From Saccharopolyspora spinosa NRRL 18395 (lineage in GTDB: Bacteria > Actinomycetota > Actinomycetes > Mycobacteriales > Pseudonocardiaceae), in contig NZ_GL877879.1 in assembly GCF_000194155.1 (NCBI RefSeq), positions 1,433,568-1,497,567 on the forward strand: 64,000 nucleotides of DNA, written 5' to 3'. Positions 51,488-59,894 of this stretch are shown here, in pieces (the stretch's first letter is position 1; each line of letters starts with the position of its first letter). The translations under genes were made by a program, and so were the position numbers. A model generated the notes under the pieces. That model did no database searches. It was not told the DNA's origin and saw only the letters and a list, made by a program, of their open reading frames with translations.

Positions 51488-52567
51488 CTACAAGGGGCGG
51501 ACGAGGCGGTCACCGACTGGCGCGAGGGTCACCGGTAGCGCCGGGAGCGTCTGGTACCAGTAGGCGACCGACGAGACGTCGTCGGAGCGCTTGTTGGCGT
51601 GCCCGTGCTCGATGGTCACCTTGATGGACTTCCCGAACACCACCGGGTCTTCGACGTGGAAGCGGTAGTAGGACACCTGCCCGCTCCAGTTCGGCCCGCC
51701 CGGGATGGTCAGCCCGTGGTAGGGCGCCTGGTATTGCTGGGTCGGGCACCACGCGGTGTTGAAGTAGTCCTCGGTGCCGGTGCCGTGCAGGCGCGGCGGC
51801 CAGGGTTCGCCGTCGATGAAGAACATGTCGTCGCCCTCGCCGTACCAGTTCCAGTCGGTGGTCTGGCGGAGGTTGTGCACGTTGAGGACCGTTCCGACAT
51901 AGTGCCCGCGCCCCTCGGCCTCCAGCAGCACGTAGTTGCCCGCGCCGTCGGTGTTGGTGCCGCCGAAGAGGAATTCCTCGTTGCTCTGGTTGCCTTGCTC
52001 GACGCCGTCAGTGGGGTTCTGCCGCCGCCACTGCGCATGGAAGTAGCCCAGCTCCGGGTCGGCCTCGCCGTAGGTCTCGTAGTCGATGTAGTAGTAGAAC
52101 GTCACCGGTTTGACGCTCATCTCGCTGATCAGCTCGAACCTGGCGCGCCCGGCGAAGGGCATCGCGAACCAGCAGTTGAAGCCCTTGCCGTCCTGCGGGC
52201 TCATCTGCAGCGGCGCGGACGCGAAGTTGCCGCTGCGGCCGTGCCCCATGCCGAAGAAGTCCCCCAGCGGCACCAGCACGGCCGGGTGCCGCGAGTCGTC
52301 CCAGGTGATCTTCAGGACGAGTCGGCGCAGGTAGTCGCCTTCCAGCTCGGCCGGTTTGCCCACGTGGTCGACGGCGACGGTGCACCAGATGTGGGTGATC
52401 ACGCCCGGCCCGGCGATGTCGGCCAGCTCCCTGCACTCGCCCGGCTCGACGCGCATGTTGTCGGTGTTGCCGCCGGTGCGGTCCCAGCTGGACACCCGGC
52501 CGCGCCGAGTTTGCCGCAGCCTGGGCAGATCCCGCAGGCTGCTGCCGAATTCCCCGTATCCGGACAC
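51488..52567 (-). CDS. Glycoside hydrolase family 172 protein (DUF2961)
   Basis: A 359-aa jelly-roll enzyme. The family core is PLGDFFGMGHG (about residues 101-111), PVTFYYYIDYETYGEADP, GEGDDMFFIDGE and LHGTGTEDYFNTAWCPTQQY, where the Glu of GTEDYF is at a catalytic position. GH172 enzymes act on alpha-D-fructofuranosides/difructose anhydride or alpha-D-arabinofuranosides, including mycobacterial arabinogalactan. No signal peptide is visible, so it appears cytoplasmic. GTG at 52567 follows GGGGAGGAAAC. It stands alone; arabinan recycling would be one plausible role. Confidence 0.85.
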   Translation of the reverse strand: MSGYGEFGSSLRDLPRLRQTRRGRVSSWDRTGGNTDNMRVEPGECRELADIAGPGVITHIWCTVAVDHVGKPAELEGDYLRRLVLKITWDDSRHPAVLVPLGDFFGMGHGRSGNFASAPLQMSPQDGKGFNCWFAMPFAGRARFELISEMSVKPVTFYYYIDYETYGEADPELGYFHAQWRRQNPTDGVEQGNQSNEEFLFGGTNTDGAGNYVLLEAEGRGHYVGTVLNVHNLRQTTDWNWYGEGDDMFFIDGEPWPPRLHGTGTEDYFNTAWCPTQQYQAPYHGLTIPGGPNWSGQVSYYRFHVEDPVVFGKSIKVTIEHGHANKRSDDVSSVAYWYQTLPALPVTLAPVGDRLVRPL

Positions 52568-52659
52568 GTTTCCTCCCCAGTGTTAGCGAATATGGTTCTG
52601 ATCACGTTCTATCACGGAGTGGCGGCAGGACGGGCGTTTTCACCGATACGCTCGCGGAT

Positions 52660-54168
52660 TCACGGCACCTCTTGGACTTCCCGTGACATCGGCGCGAAAG
52701 TGCCTCCCTGCCAGCGGAATTGGTCGATGACGAAGAGGCTCGGGCGATAGTAGTCGTCGGATTCCCGCCAGCTCCATGATTCGGCGGTGAGATCGTCGCC
52801 GCCCAGCATCACGGCCACCGGGAGCAGGCCCCGTCCCTCCGGACCGGGATCGCCGCCCAGCAGTTCCTGGATCAGGCGCGGCGATTCCGGCGGGGAGCCG
52901 CCGTCGTAGACCTGCACCGCGTTCAACTGGGCATCGCCGGTCAGGGAGCAGCTGACCACGAGCACCGCGTCGGGACGGCCGTCGCCGGTAAAGTCCTGGA
53001 ACTGGGCGTGCTGGACCGGCTTGGGCAGTCCGGGGTCCGGGTCGCAGCCCCGTTCGGCCAGCACCTGCCGCCAGTCAGCCCCGCCGAGTGGACCGTAGGG
53101 ATCCGGGCCGCACATCCGCGCCGCGGAAGGCATCGCCGTTGCGCAGTCGCGCACGTAGGCGTCCCAGGTGAGGAACTTGGCGCCTGGGGAGGACAACGTC
53201 GAGAACACCAGCGCGGAGTCGCCGAGCCGGTACTGCACCGCGCCGTTGCGGTAGACCCCGCGGGTCTCCAGGATTCGCGCGATCTCGCCGGGATCACCGA
53301 TGTCCACCGACGTTCCGTCGTCGGTGCTGCCGTCGTCGACGACCAGCGGTGTCGACATCAACGACCGCACCTCGTCGGCCCGGTCCTGACAGGCCATGTC
53401 GTGCATGCCTTGCAGCGCCATGACCGCCTGATCGCTGAGCGCGCCCGGCGGCAGGTCGTGGATGACGAGATTCGCAGGCCGGCAACCGCCGCGCGACTCG
53501 CCCGGCCGCAGGAAGTGCGTGCCCACCTCCCGATCGAACCTCTCCAGCAGCGGCGGGTAGATCTCGGCAACCGTCTCCAGCGGGGCCGTGTAAGCGCCGA
53601 CCGCCACCAACCACTCGTCCGACATCGTGAACGTCCACACTGGACCGCCGATCGCGTACACGTCCTGCTCGCCCGGTGTTACGTCGGTGGTGGTGAACAG
53701 CGCCGACACATCGCCGAACCACGGGCGCGCGATCTTCGTCCAGGCCTGTTCGCCGCCGTCGGCCGGGTGGTGGCAGTTGCCTGCCGAGCTCAGCGCGTCC
53801 TGCACCTGCGCCACGCGCTCCCGGTCCACCCGGACGACCGCCACCTGCACGGGCGTATCCCTGTCGAGAACGTAGCTCGCGAAACCGGCGGTGCTCGTCG
53901 TGCGGAACTGCTGGATGGCCGGTACCGGCGCGCAATCCTGCACCGCCGCGAGGAAGCTGTTCCGGTCCAAGGCGTCCTCCCGCGACCGGAAGCGGCCAAC
54001 GCCTGCGGCGGGCAACAACTCGGCCAGCTGCCGCGACGAAAGCTCCGGTGCCTGATGGCGTTGCGGTGAGGTGTCTTTCGGCCAGCTCCACCAGATCCCC
54101 GCCGCCACGCCGAGCACGACGATGCCGACGAGGGCCAGCACCCGCAGTCCGTACCTCGCGCCGTTCAT
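52660..54168 (-). CDS. Membrane-anchored or secreted protein with FG-GAP-like motif, 502 aa
   Basis: An N-terminal hydrophobic segment (LRVLALVGIVVLGVAAGIWW, residues 8-27) acts as anchor or signal. The rest is extracytoplasmic. Paired Cys are frequent (QDCAPV, GNCHHP, GGCRPA, MACQDR, RDCATA, MCGPDP), suggesting disulfides. Near residue 395 is DFTGDGRPDAVLVVSC, an FG-GAP/calcium-loop-like Asp-rich turn. I do not know the family. ATG at 54168 overlaps the preceding gene's stop (ATGA), so the two proteins are made together and probably act together at the cell surface. Confidence 0.75.
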   Translation of the reverse strand: MNGARYGLRVLALVGIVVLGVAAGIWWSWPKDTSPQRHQAPELSSRQLAELLPAAGVGRFRSREDALDRNSFLAAVQDCAPVPAIQQFRTTSTAGFASYVLDRDTPVQVAVVRVDRERVAQVQDALSSAGNCHHPADGGEQAWTKIARPWFGDVSALFTTTDVTPGEQDVYAIGGPVWTFTMSDEWLVAVGAYTAPLETVAEIYPPLLERFDREVGTHFLRPGESRGGCRPANLVIHDLPPGALSDQAVMALQGMHDMACQDRADEVRSLMSTPLVVDDGSTDDGTSVDIGDPGEIARILETRGVYRNGAVQYRLGDSALVFSTLSSPGAKFLTWDAYVRDCATAMPSAARMCGPDPYGPLGGADWRQVLAERGCDPDPGLPKPVQHAQFQDFTGDGRPDAVLVVSCSLTGDAQLNAVQVYDGGSPPESPRLIQELLGGDPGPEGRGLLPVAVMLGGDDLTAESWSWRESDDYYRPSLFVIDQFRWQGGTFAPMSREVQEVP

Positions 54169-54980
54169 CCGCAGTTGCCCGCGGGATTCTGCGCCGGGTC
54201 CGGGAAGGTCCAGCTGTCCCGGCCGCTCCAGTTGAACACCGACCCGTAGTGGTCGCTGACGCCGCTCATCTCGAACTCGCCGTCGGCGGGCTTTGCGGTG
54301 TAGGTCTGCGGCTTCCCGTCGATGACCAGGTCGACGTCGATCACCCAGCGGTAATGGCCCCGGGCGGCGCGCGATTCGACCTGGAACACGACCGTTTCGC
54401 CGTCCGCGAGCTGCTGGGCCTGGTCGGCGAAATACGGCCCGCCGAGCTTCCCGCCGTCGAGAACCCGTGCTAACGGGCGGAATTCGTCCAGGTCGAACCC
54501 GATCTTCTCGGCCGGGAGACCGCCCTGCGGCGGGATGCAGAACAGAGTCCCGTCGATGTTCGGCTCGCGGCTGAGGATCCTGGCGTGCATGTTCGTGATC
54601 ACCACGTCGCGGGAGCGAGCGCCCTCGATGGTCACGGTGGTGCCGTGCACGCGGACCTTCACGCTGCGCCGCAGCGCCGGCGAGTCGGACAGGAACTGCT
54701 CCGGGATCCCGATTTCCGCCGCCTGCTGCCGCGGGACCACCTCGGGCAGCGCGTAGCTGTGATCGTCCAGTTGGCCGCCGTCCGAGCTCGCCCACACCAG
54801 CACGGGCGGCCGGGACGCATCCCGCGCGGTGTTCCACAGCGCGGGCGCGGCGACCCCGGTCAGCGCGGCGACGAGCCCAACGACCACGAACGCCGGGCCG
54901 CGCAGAAGGCGCTGCCACCACCTGCGTCGCGGTGGCGGGGCCGGTGACTCAGGCTCCGCTGCTGATTCCGTCTCCACCAA
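54165..54980 (-). CDS. Membrane-anchored extracytoplasmic protein, 271 aa
   Basis: A cytoplasmic Pro/Arg N-terminus (ESPAPPPRRRWWQRLLRG) is followed by one helix (AFVVVGLVAALTGVAAPAL, about residues 30-48). A beta-rich outer domain has GTTVTIEGARSRDVVITNMH and ends in VFNWSGRDSWTFPDPAQN. Two Cys (FCIPP and the penultimate GNCG) may form a disulfide. TTG 54980 and GTG 54977 are adjacent candidate starts after GGGGAGG. It is translationally coupled to the 502-aa protein. No family recognised; a surface complex is the simplest reading. Confidence 0.75.
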   Translation of the reverse strand: MVETESAAEPESPAPPPRRRWWQRLLRGPAFVVVGLVAALTGVAAPALWNTARDASRPPVLVWASSDGGQLDDHSYALPEVVPRQQAAEIGIPEQFLSDSPALRRSVKVRVHGTTVTIEGARSRDVVITNMHARILSREPNIDGTLFCIPPQGGLPAEKIGFDLDEFRPLARVLDGGKLGGPYFADQAQQLADGETVVFQVESRAARGHYRWVIDVDLVIDGKPQTYTAKPADGEFEMSGVSDHYGSVFNWSGRDSWTFPDPAQNPAGNCG

Positions 54981-55113
54981 GCGCCGCCTCCCCGGCTACG
55001 CCCAATAACTGCGAGATCACCGAGCGTACCGAGCACGCGCACACCTGTGGCTAGATTCGTCCGATCACCGTTGCTGCAGCGGCGAAAGTCGCCCGATGCG
55101 AGCAACGCGGCGG

Positions 55114-56136
55114 TCAGCGCTCCGGGGGCGTGTAGTTCTCGATGCGGCGCAGCAGGTTCCGGATCCGGGCCGCGTACAGCGGGGACAGGGCGTAGCCCGG
55201 GTAGCTGGCGAACCAGCTGGCGCTGCCCAGGCTGACCGCATCGGCGCCGGCCCAGAAGTACTCGCGGCAGTCGTCGAAGCTGCGGATGCCGCCGGTGGCG
55301 ATGATCGGCAGCGTCACCTCGGCGTCGCGCAGTTCCTTGACCACGCGCAGGCCGATCGGCTTGATCGCGCGGCCGGAAAGCCCGCCGAAGCCGTTCTTCA
55401 GCAGCGGCTGCCCGGTGTTCGGGTCCAGCCGCAGGCCCTTGACGGTGTTGATCGCGGTCAGCGCCGACACCCCGTGCCGGGCGGCCAGCCGGGCGTGGCC
55501 CAGGTAGTCGTAGTCCGGCGACAGCTTCAGGATCACCGGGTGGTTGCTGCGCGGCACCGCCTCGGCCAGCACCGATTCGATGATCTGGTTGAAGTCGAAG
55601 TTGACGTTGTGGCAGGAGACGTTGAACTCGACCGCGGCGATCTCGCCCACCGGCACCGCGGCGTTGAGCTTGTCGATCAGCGTGACGAACTCCTCGGCGG
55701 AGAAGCCGCCGACGGAGATGATGGTGTTCTGCTCGCGGGTGCGCGGGTAGTAGTCGCGCAGGTAGGCGTCGATGCCGACGTTGCACCAGCCGAAGGCGTT
55801 GAGCCAGCCGCCGTCGACCTGCCGCAGCGCCTGCCCGTAGCGCTTGATCAGCGACGGCAGCTCGTGCAGCGGCCACACGTCGCGGGTGGTGAAGTGCCCC
55901 TCGCGGGGTTCGACGGTGACCGTGCGGGTGGTGACCGCGCCGAACCGGGCCAGCGACACGAACTGCGAGATCGGGCTCATGCCGTAGGGCACCAGCTTGG
56001 TGTTGGCCACGCCGTAGCCGAGCAGGCTGGACGAGGTCACCAGGCGGTTGCGCAGTCTGATGTCGCCGAGCCGCACGCCGAGCTCGGACGGGACGTCTCG
56101 CACCAACCGAAGGTTGCGCTCCTGGGCCACGCTCAC
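55114..56136 (-). CDS. Dihydroorotate dehydrogenase-like flavoprotein
   Basis: A 340-aa FMN TIM-barrel protein. Seen are RLRNRLVTSSSLLGYG, the FMN-lysine region PVILKLSPDYDYLGHAR, NTVKGLRLDPNTGQPLLKNG and the phosphate-binding IIATGGIRSFDD. The catalytic-base loop is NVSCHNVNF: Cys, as in class 1 dihydroorotate dehydrogenases, but with His where NLSCPN is usual. It may oxidise dihydroorotate or a related ring. No pyr genes are nearby, so it is probably a paralogue. GTG at 56136 follows AGGAGGAGATC. It is divergent from the DeoR gene. Confidence 0.78.
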   Translation of the reverse strand: MSVAQERNLRLVRDVPSELGVRLGDIRLRNRLVTSSSLLGYGVANTKLVPYGMSPISQFVSLARFGAVTTRTVTVEPREGHFTTRDVWPLHELPSLIKRYGQALRQVDGGWLNAFGWCNVGIDAYLRDYYPRTREQNTIISVGGFSAEEFVTLIDKLNAAVPVGEIAAVEFNVSCHNVNFDFNQIIESVLAEAVPRSNHPVILKLSPDYDYLGHARLAARHGVSALTAINTVKGLRLDPNTGQPLLKNGFGGLSGRAIKPIGLRVVKELRDAEVTLPIIATGGIRSFDDCREYFWAGADAVSLGSASWFASYPGYALSPLYAARIRNLLRRIENYTPPER

Positions 56137-56244
56137 GATCTCCTCCTACCCGACGTCTCCACGCCATCGAGTCCATTGTCCCTCACCCGGAGCAGTGCAC
56201 GGCCCCGGGCTCGCACGTTCAGAACGCGCGAAGGGTTGCCATTT

Positions 56245-56261
56245 GAACATGAATCTTGTTC
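56245..56261. promoter_or_regulatory. Inverted repeat GAACA-n7-TGTTC before the DeoR gene
   Basis: The dyad ends two bases before the deoR-type ATG at 56263 and overlaps the probable promoter (TTGCCA at 56236). It is a candidate autoregulatory operator. Confidence 0.45.
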
Positions 56262-56262
56262 G

Positions 56263-57027
56263 ATGAAACACGTGGAAGGTTCGGAACGCACGTTGATGAT
56301 CATCGAACGGCTACGGCAGGCGGAGCGGGTGACCGTCGCGGAGCTGGCCGAGGCGACCATGTCGTCAGAGATGACCATCCGCCGCGACCTCGACCAACTC
56401 GCCGAACAGGGGGTTCTGCGCCGGGTCCGTGGCGGCGCGGTGAGCTTCCTGCGCGGGCACTCCGCGCCGTTCCCGGTCCGCGAGCGCGACGAGGCGGAGC
56501 TCAAGCAGCGGCTGGCCGCCGCCGTCGAGGAGCTGATCGCGGACTGCGAGTCGGTGATCATCGACTCCGGCACGACAACGCTGGAGGTCGCCAAACGGCT
56601 CGTTCACCGCCGGATCACCGCGATCCCGCTCGACCTGCACTCGGCGAACGCGCTGAGCAACGCGCCGCAGGTCGACCTGCTGATGCCGGGCGGGCGGGCG
56701 AAGCCGGGCGAGCTGTCGTTCACCGGCCACCTCGCCGAGGCCTCGCTGCGCGCATTGCGGGTGGACACCGCGATCCTCGGCGTCTGCGGCCTGTCCGCGA
56801 AGCACGGCCTGACCGCGCACGACCTCGAAGAGGTGCCGGTGAAGCAAGCCGCGGTATCCGGCGCCCAGCGCGTCGTCGCGGTCTGCCACGGCGCGAAGTT
56901 CGCCCGCACCGGCCTGGGATTCGTCTGCCCCATCACCGATCTCGACGTGGTCGTCACCGACCGGTCCGCCCCGGCGGACGCGCGCGCGGAACTAGCCGCG
57001 GCGGGCGTGGAGGTGCGCGTTGTCTGA
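56263..57027 (+). CDS. DeoR/GlpR family transcriptional regulator
   Basis: A 254-aa regulator. The N-terminal HTH_DeoR (RVTVAELAEATMSSEMTIRR, then GVLRRVRGGAVSF) covers residues 5-60. The C-terminal DeoRC sugar-phosphate sensor contains VIIDSGTTTLEVAKRL (about 106-121), MPGGRAKPGELSFTG, AILGVCGLSAKHGLT and VVTDRSAPADA. Ligands of this family are phosphorylated sugars. ATG at 56263; the MFS gene overlaps its end, so the regulator probably controls that transporter and its own synthesis. Confidence 0.9.
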   Translation: MKHVEGSERTLMIIERLRQAERVTVAELAEATMSSEMTIRRDLDQLAEQGVLRRVRGGAVSFLRGHSAPFPVRERDEAELKQRLAAAVEELIADCESVIIDSGTTTLEVAKRLVHRRITAIPLDLHSANALSNAPQVDLLMPGGRAKPGELSFTGHLAEASLRALRVDTAILGVCGLSAKHGLTAHDLEEVPVKQAAVSGAQRVVAVCHGAKFARTGLGFVCPITDLDVVVTDRSAPADARAELAAAGVEVRVV

Positions 57028-58177
57028 GGCCACTGAGGAGACCGTCACGGTCCCACGGCAGGCCCGCTGGGCCGTCACGGCCTACTTCGTGATCACCGGA
57101 GCGTCGCTGGGCACCTGGACCGCGCGGATCCCGGCGATCAAGCAGGACCTGGGTCTCGACGACGCGCAGGTGACCCTGGCGCTGTTCGCGGTCGCGGCGG
57201 GTTCGGTGCTGGCGATGCAGATCGTCGGGCACCTGGCCGACCGCCTCGGCAGCGCGCGGGTGCTGGGCCCGGCGGGGATCGCGATGGCGGCGAGCATGCT
57301 GCTGCCCGGCTTCGCGGGAAGCCTGCCGGTGCTGGTGATCGGGCTGCTGGTGTTCGGCGCCGGGCACGGGACCGTCGACGTGGCCATGAACACCCACTCG
57401 CTGCAGGTCCAGCGGCGATACGGGCGACCGATCGTGAGCACCTTCCACGCGATGTTCAGCGTCGGCGGCCTGCTCGGCGCCGGAGCCGGCGCGCTCGCGG
57501 CGCACGCGGAAATCGGTGTGGGCGCGCATTTCGCGCTCGTCGCGGCCGCGCTGGGCGTGGTGTCGGTGATCGCGCGGCGCGGCCTGCTGCCGCCGGAGGA
57601 GCGCGTTCCCAGCAGTTCGGTGCGGCAACGCGGGATTTTGCCGGGGATCGTGTTCCTGGGCGTGCTGGCGTTCTTCTGTTCGCTGGGCGAGGGCTCGATG
57701 GCGGACTGGTCGCCGCTGTACCTGCACGACGTGCTGCTGACGAGCCCGGCGGTCGCGGCGACCGGCTACGCGGTCTTCTCCGCGATGATGGCCACCTTCC
57801 GCTTCCTCGGCGACTTCCTGGTCGCGCGGCTCGGGCCGGTCGTGCTGGTGCGGGGCTGCGGCGCGGTCGCGGGCGTCGGCTTGGGCGGTGCGCTGCTGCT
57901 GCACCACCCGGTGGCGGCGATCATCGGCTTCGCCCTGTTCGGCATCGGCCTGTCGTGCATCATCCCGCAGGTGTTCAACGCGGCGGGCAATCGCGATCCC
58001 AACCGCAGCGGTCGGGATCTGGCGCAGGTCAGCACGCTCGGCTACGGCGGTCTGCTCGCGGGTCCGGTGGTGATCGGCCTGATCTCCAGCTGGACGGACC
58101 TGACCATCGGCCTCGCGGTCCCGGCGGTCCTCGCGATCTTCGTCGCCCTCTCCGCCCCGGCGGTCCGCCCCCGCTGA
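57020..58177 (+). CDS. MFS transporter
   Basis: A 385-aa protein with twelve predicted helices. Typical MFS features are GASLGTWTARIPAIKQDLGL after the first helix, the loop-2/3 motif GHLADRLGSARVLG, and GAGHGTVDVAMNTHSLQVQR, as in the FucP/YbjJ-like group. TTG at 57020 follows GGAGG and lies inside the end of the DeoR gene, so it is translationally coupled. A sugar or sugar derivative is the likely cargo. Three palindromic repeats follow the stop. Confidence 0.88.
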   Translation: MSEATEETVTVPRQARWAVTAYFVITGASLGTWTARIPAIKQDLGLDDAQVTLALFAVAAGSVLAMQIVGHLADRLGSARVLGPAGIAMAASMLLPGFAGSLPVLVIGLLVFGAGHGTVDVAMNTHSLQVQRRYGRPIVSTFHAMFSVGGLLGAGAGALAAHAEIGVGAHFALVAAALGVVSVIARRGLLPPEERVPSSSVRQRGILPGIVFLGVLAFFCSLGEGSMADWSPLYLHDVLLTSPAVAATGYAVFSAMMATFRFLGDFLVARLGPVVLVRGCGAVAGVGLGGALLLHHPVAAIIGFALFGIGLSCIIPQVFNAAGNRDPNRSGRDLAQVSTLGYGGLLAGPVVIGLISSWTDLTIGLAVPAVLAIFVALSAPAVRPR

Positions 58178-58180
58178 GTC

Positions 58181-58284
58181 CCCAGTTTCAATCGAAACCG
58201 GGACACCACAACGGGGACCCACAGTTTCAATCGAAACCAGGACACCACACCCACGACCCCCCAGTTTCAATCGAAACTGGGGGG
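58181..58284. repeat. Three tandem TTTCAATCGAAA palindromes (terminator-like)
   Basis: CAGTTTCAATCGAAAC occurs at 58183, 58222 and 58262, spaced 39 and 40 bp, with GGACACCACA in the intervals. The last copy is CCCCCCAGTTTC-aatc-GAAACTGGGGGG, a 12-bp perfect stem. It lies between convergent genes (MFS and the small membrane protein) and shares its core with the elements at 27467, 37563 and 43864. Confidence 0.8.
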
Positions 58285-58325
58285 TCACGTGATGCAGCCC
58301 GTCTTCGCCGCGGATGGCGGCAGGT

Positions 58326-58742
58326 TCAGGTCACCAGCAGGCCGATCCCGAGCGTCACGACGCCGGCGGCCAGCGACAGCGCGCCGAGCCACAGCAGCGC
58401 GATCAGCGCGTTCGGCCGGTGCACGTCGCGGCCCGCCGAGGACGCGAAGAAACCCGCCGACATCAGCACCGCCGCAACCGGCACGCCGAGCCTGGCGACC
58501 CAGCCGAGCGCGCCCGTCAGCTGCGTGGCGTCCGCCAGCACCAGGCACACCAGGGCGAGCGTTACGAGCACGCCCGCGTGCGCGTGCCCGGCGCGGGCGA
58601 AGTTGCGCTGGAACTCGGTCATCGGCACCTGGCCGCGCACGATCTTGGTCAGGAACCAGCCGCCGAACTCGATGGTCACGATGGTCAGCAGCACGACGCC
58701 CGCTATGCACTGGCTGGGCGCGCTCAACGACAACACCTGCAT
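58326..58742 (-). CDS. Small integral membrane protein, 138 aa
   Basis: Four predicted membrane helices: VVLLTIVTIEFGGWFLTKIV, AGVLVTLALVCLVLA, WVARLGVPVAAVLMSAGFFA and LLWLGALSLAAGVVTLGIGL. A polar segment EFQRNFARAGHAHAG with two His lies between helices 1 and 2, in a style seen in small actinobacterial membrane proteins of unknown function. ATG at 58742 follows CAGGGGGC. A near-consensus promoter lies upstream, so it is probably well expressed. Confidence 0.78.
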   Translation of the reverse strand: MQVLSLSAPSQCIAGVVLLTIVTIEFGGWFLTKIVRGQVPMTEFQRNFARAGHAHAGVLVTLALVCLVLADATQLTGALGWVARLGVPVAAVLMSAGFFASSAGRDVHRPNALIALLWLGALSLAAGVVTLGIGLLVT

Positions 58743-58768
58743 GAAGCCCCCTGAAGTCTCACAACGCC

Positions 58769-58800
58769 GTTATAAAACACTGTTACAAAACCAGCGTCAA
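58769..58800 (-). promoter_or_regulatory. Promoter of the small membrane protein gene
   Basis: On the minus strand TTGACG at 58800-58795 is followed, 18 bp on, by TTTATA. The spacer TTTTGTAACAGTG and the -10 TTTTATAACG contain similar GTAAC/ATAAC halves, a possible operator. The AT content is high for this genome. Confidence 0.6.
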
Positions 58801-58825
58801 GACTCCAGGGGGCCCGCGCAGCGGC

Positions 58826-59584
58826 TCACCTGGCCGCGGCCACCGCCGCGTCGCACAGGGCGTGCGCCTTGTCGACCGCCTCGACGAGCGATGCCGCGGT
58901 CAGCCCGGCGACGACCCGGTCGATGTCGCGCAGTCCCGCCCTGGTCAGCAGGCGCTTCTCGTTCGTCACCCACTCGCCGCGGGCCGCGAGGACCGCGTGC
59001 GCCGCCTGGCAGGCGGCTTGCGTGATCATCCCGGCCGTCTCCGCGAGCCGACCGTGCGCCGCGTGGTTCGCGCGGGCGTAGGCCAACACCAGGGCCGCCT
59101 GCCCCCACCAGACCGGCGGCGCGGCCTCGCGGAGCGCGTCCGGGTATTCCGGGCGCGGCAATTCCCCGTGCAGCACCCGGTTTATGGCCAGCTCGGCGAC
59201 CACCAGATAGCTGGGGATCCCGGCGAGGTGGAACATCAGCGGCTGCCACTCGAAGCGGCCGGCCCGCGCCTCGGCGAGCTCGCGCTCCACCACCTCCAGG
59301 TCGCGGTAGTGGACGTCGACGTGACGCCCCTCGATCTGCAGCCATGCGCCGCCGTTGAACACGCCGCCGCCCCAGTCGCCCAGTTCGGAGACCTCCCCGG
59401 GCCAACCGACGTCGCGCAGGTCCTGCGGCTCGAACCGGCCGCGGTAGTAGATCGCGAAGTCCCAGTCGCTTTCCGCGCGGTGAACTCCCTGGGCGCGCGA
59501 GCCCCCGAGGGTCACCGCCCGGACCCCGGGCAGCCCGGCCAACCGGTCCGCGACGAGGGCTTCGAATTCGGCATCTTCCAGCAC
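58826..59584 (-). CDS. Nucleotidyltransferase domain protein
   Basis: A 252-aa Pol-beta-type nucleotidyltransferase. The signature LGGSRAQGVHRAESDWDFAI (about residues 26-45) gives GS...SDxD, with the third acidic residue in HVDVHYRD. The C-terminal helical half (AALVLAYARANHAAHGRLAE) is as in aminoglycoside adenylyltransferase-like and MNT/HEPN-like proteins. The substrate is unknown. GTG at 59584 has GGAG at 10 nt. No antitoxin partner is adjacent. Confidence 0.82.
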   Translation of the reverse strand: MLEDAEFEALVADRLAGLPGVRAVTLGGSRAQGVHRAESDWDFAIYYRGRFEPQDLRDVGWPGEVSELGDWGGGVFNGGAWLQIEGRHVDVHYRDLEVVERELAEARAGRFEWQPLMFHLAGIPSYLVVAELAINRVLHGELPRPEYPDALREAAPPVWWGQAALVLAYARANHAAHGRLAETAGMITQAACQAAHAVLAARGEWVTNEKRLLTRAGLRDIDRVVAGLTAASLVEAVDKAHALCDAAVAAAR

Positions 59585-59894
59585 AGGAATCAGACTCCTC
59601 CGGCAACGTAAGCAGGATCGGCGTGACGGGTCGGTTCTGCCCGTCACGCCGCGAAAAACGCCGGGGATGCGCCACCCGGCGAACCTTCGGTCGCCGTCAG
59701 AAGTCCATGATCACGAGACGAGCGGCCGTGCTCGCGGGCCTCCCGCCAGGGCGGACGACCGGGGATCCGGGCTCGGCGCATCCGCGCATCGGTGCGGCTT
59801 CGGGTCGGGCGCGTGCGCTCCGCTCGGGATTGTTCGAGAGAATCCACCGGCAGCCTTGCAAGACGCTGCGCACCATCGATCGAGGAGAACGCAC
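59585..59894. other. 310-bp divergent intergenic region with a strong hairpin
   Basis: It contains GGCGTGACGGG-tcggttctg-CCCGTCACGCC, a perfect 11-bp stem at 59620-59650, in the 5' region of the minus-strand nucleotidyltransferase gene. A terminator-like hairpin in a divergent interval suggests a lost gene or a structured leader. A short frame from ATG 59708 (MITRRAAVLAGLPPG) resembles a signal-peptide start but soon loses coding character. The rest presumably holds the FKBP promoter. Confidence 0.5.

Noticed and set aside
58181..58284. Three regularly spaced repeats resembling a tiny CRISPR array
   Set aside because: The repeat is a 16-bp palindrome, the intervals are similar to each other (GGACACCACA) rather than unique, there are only three copies and no cas genes, and the same core occurs singly at other 3' ends.
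58826..59584. MNT/HEPN-type toxin-antitoxin system around the nucleotidyltransferase
   Set aside because: The protein is longer than MNT antitoxins and no HEPN partner gene is adjacent on either side.
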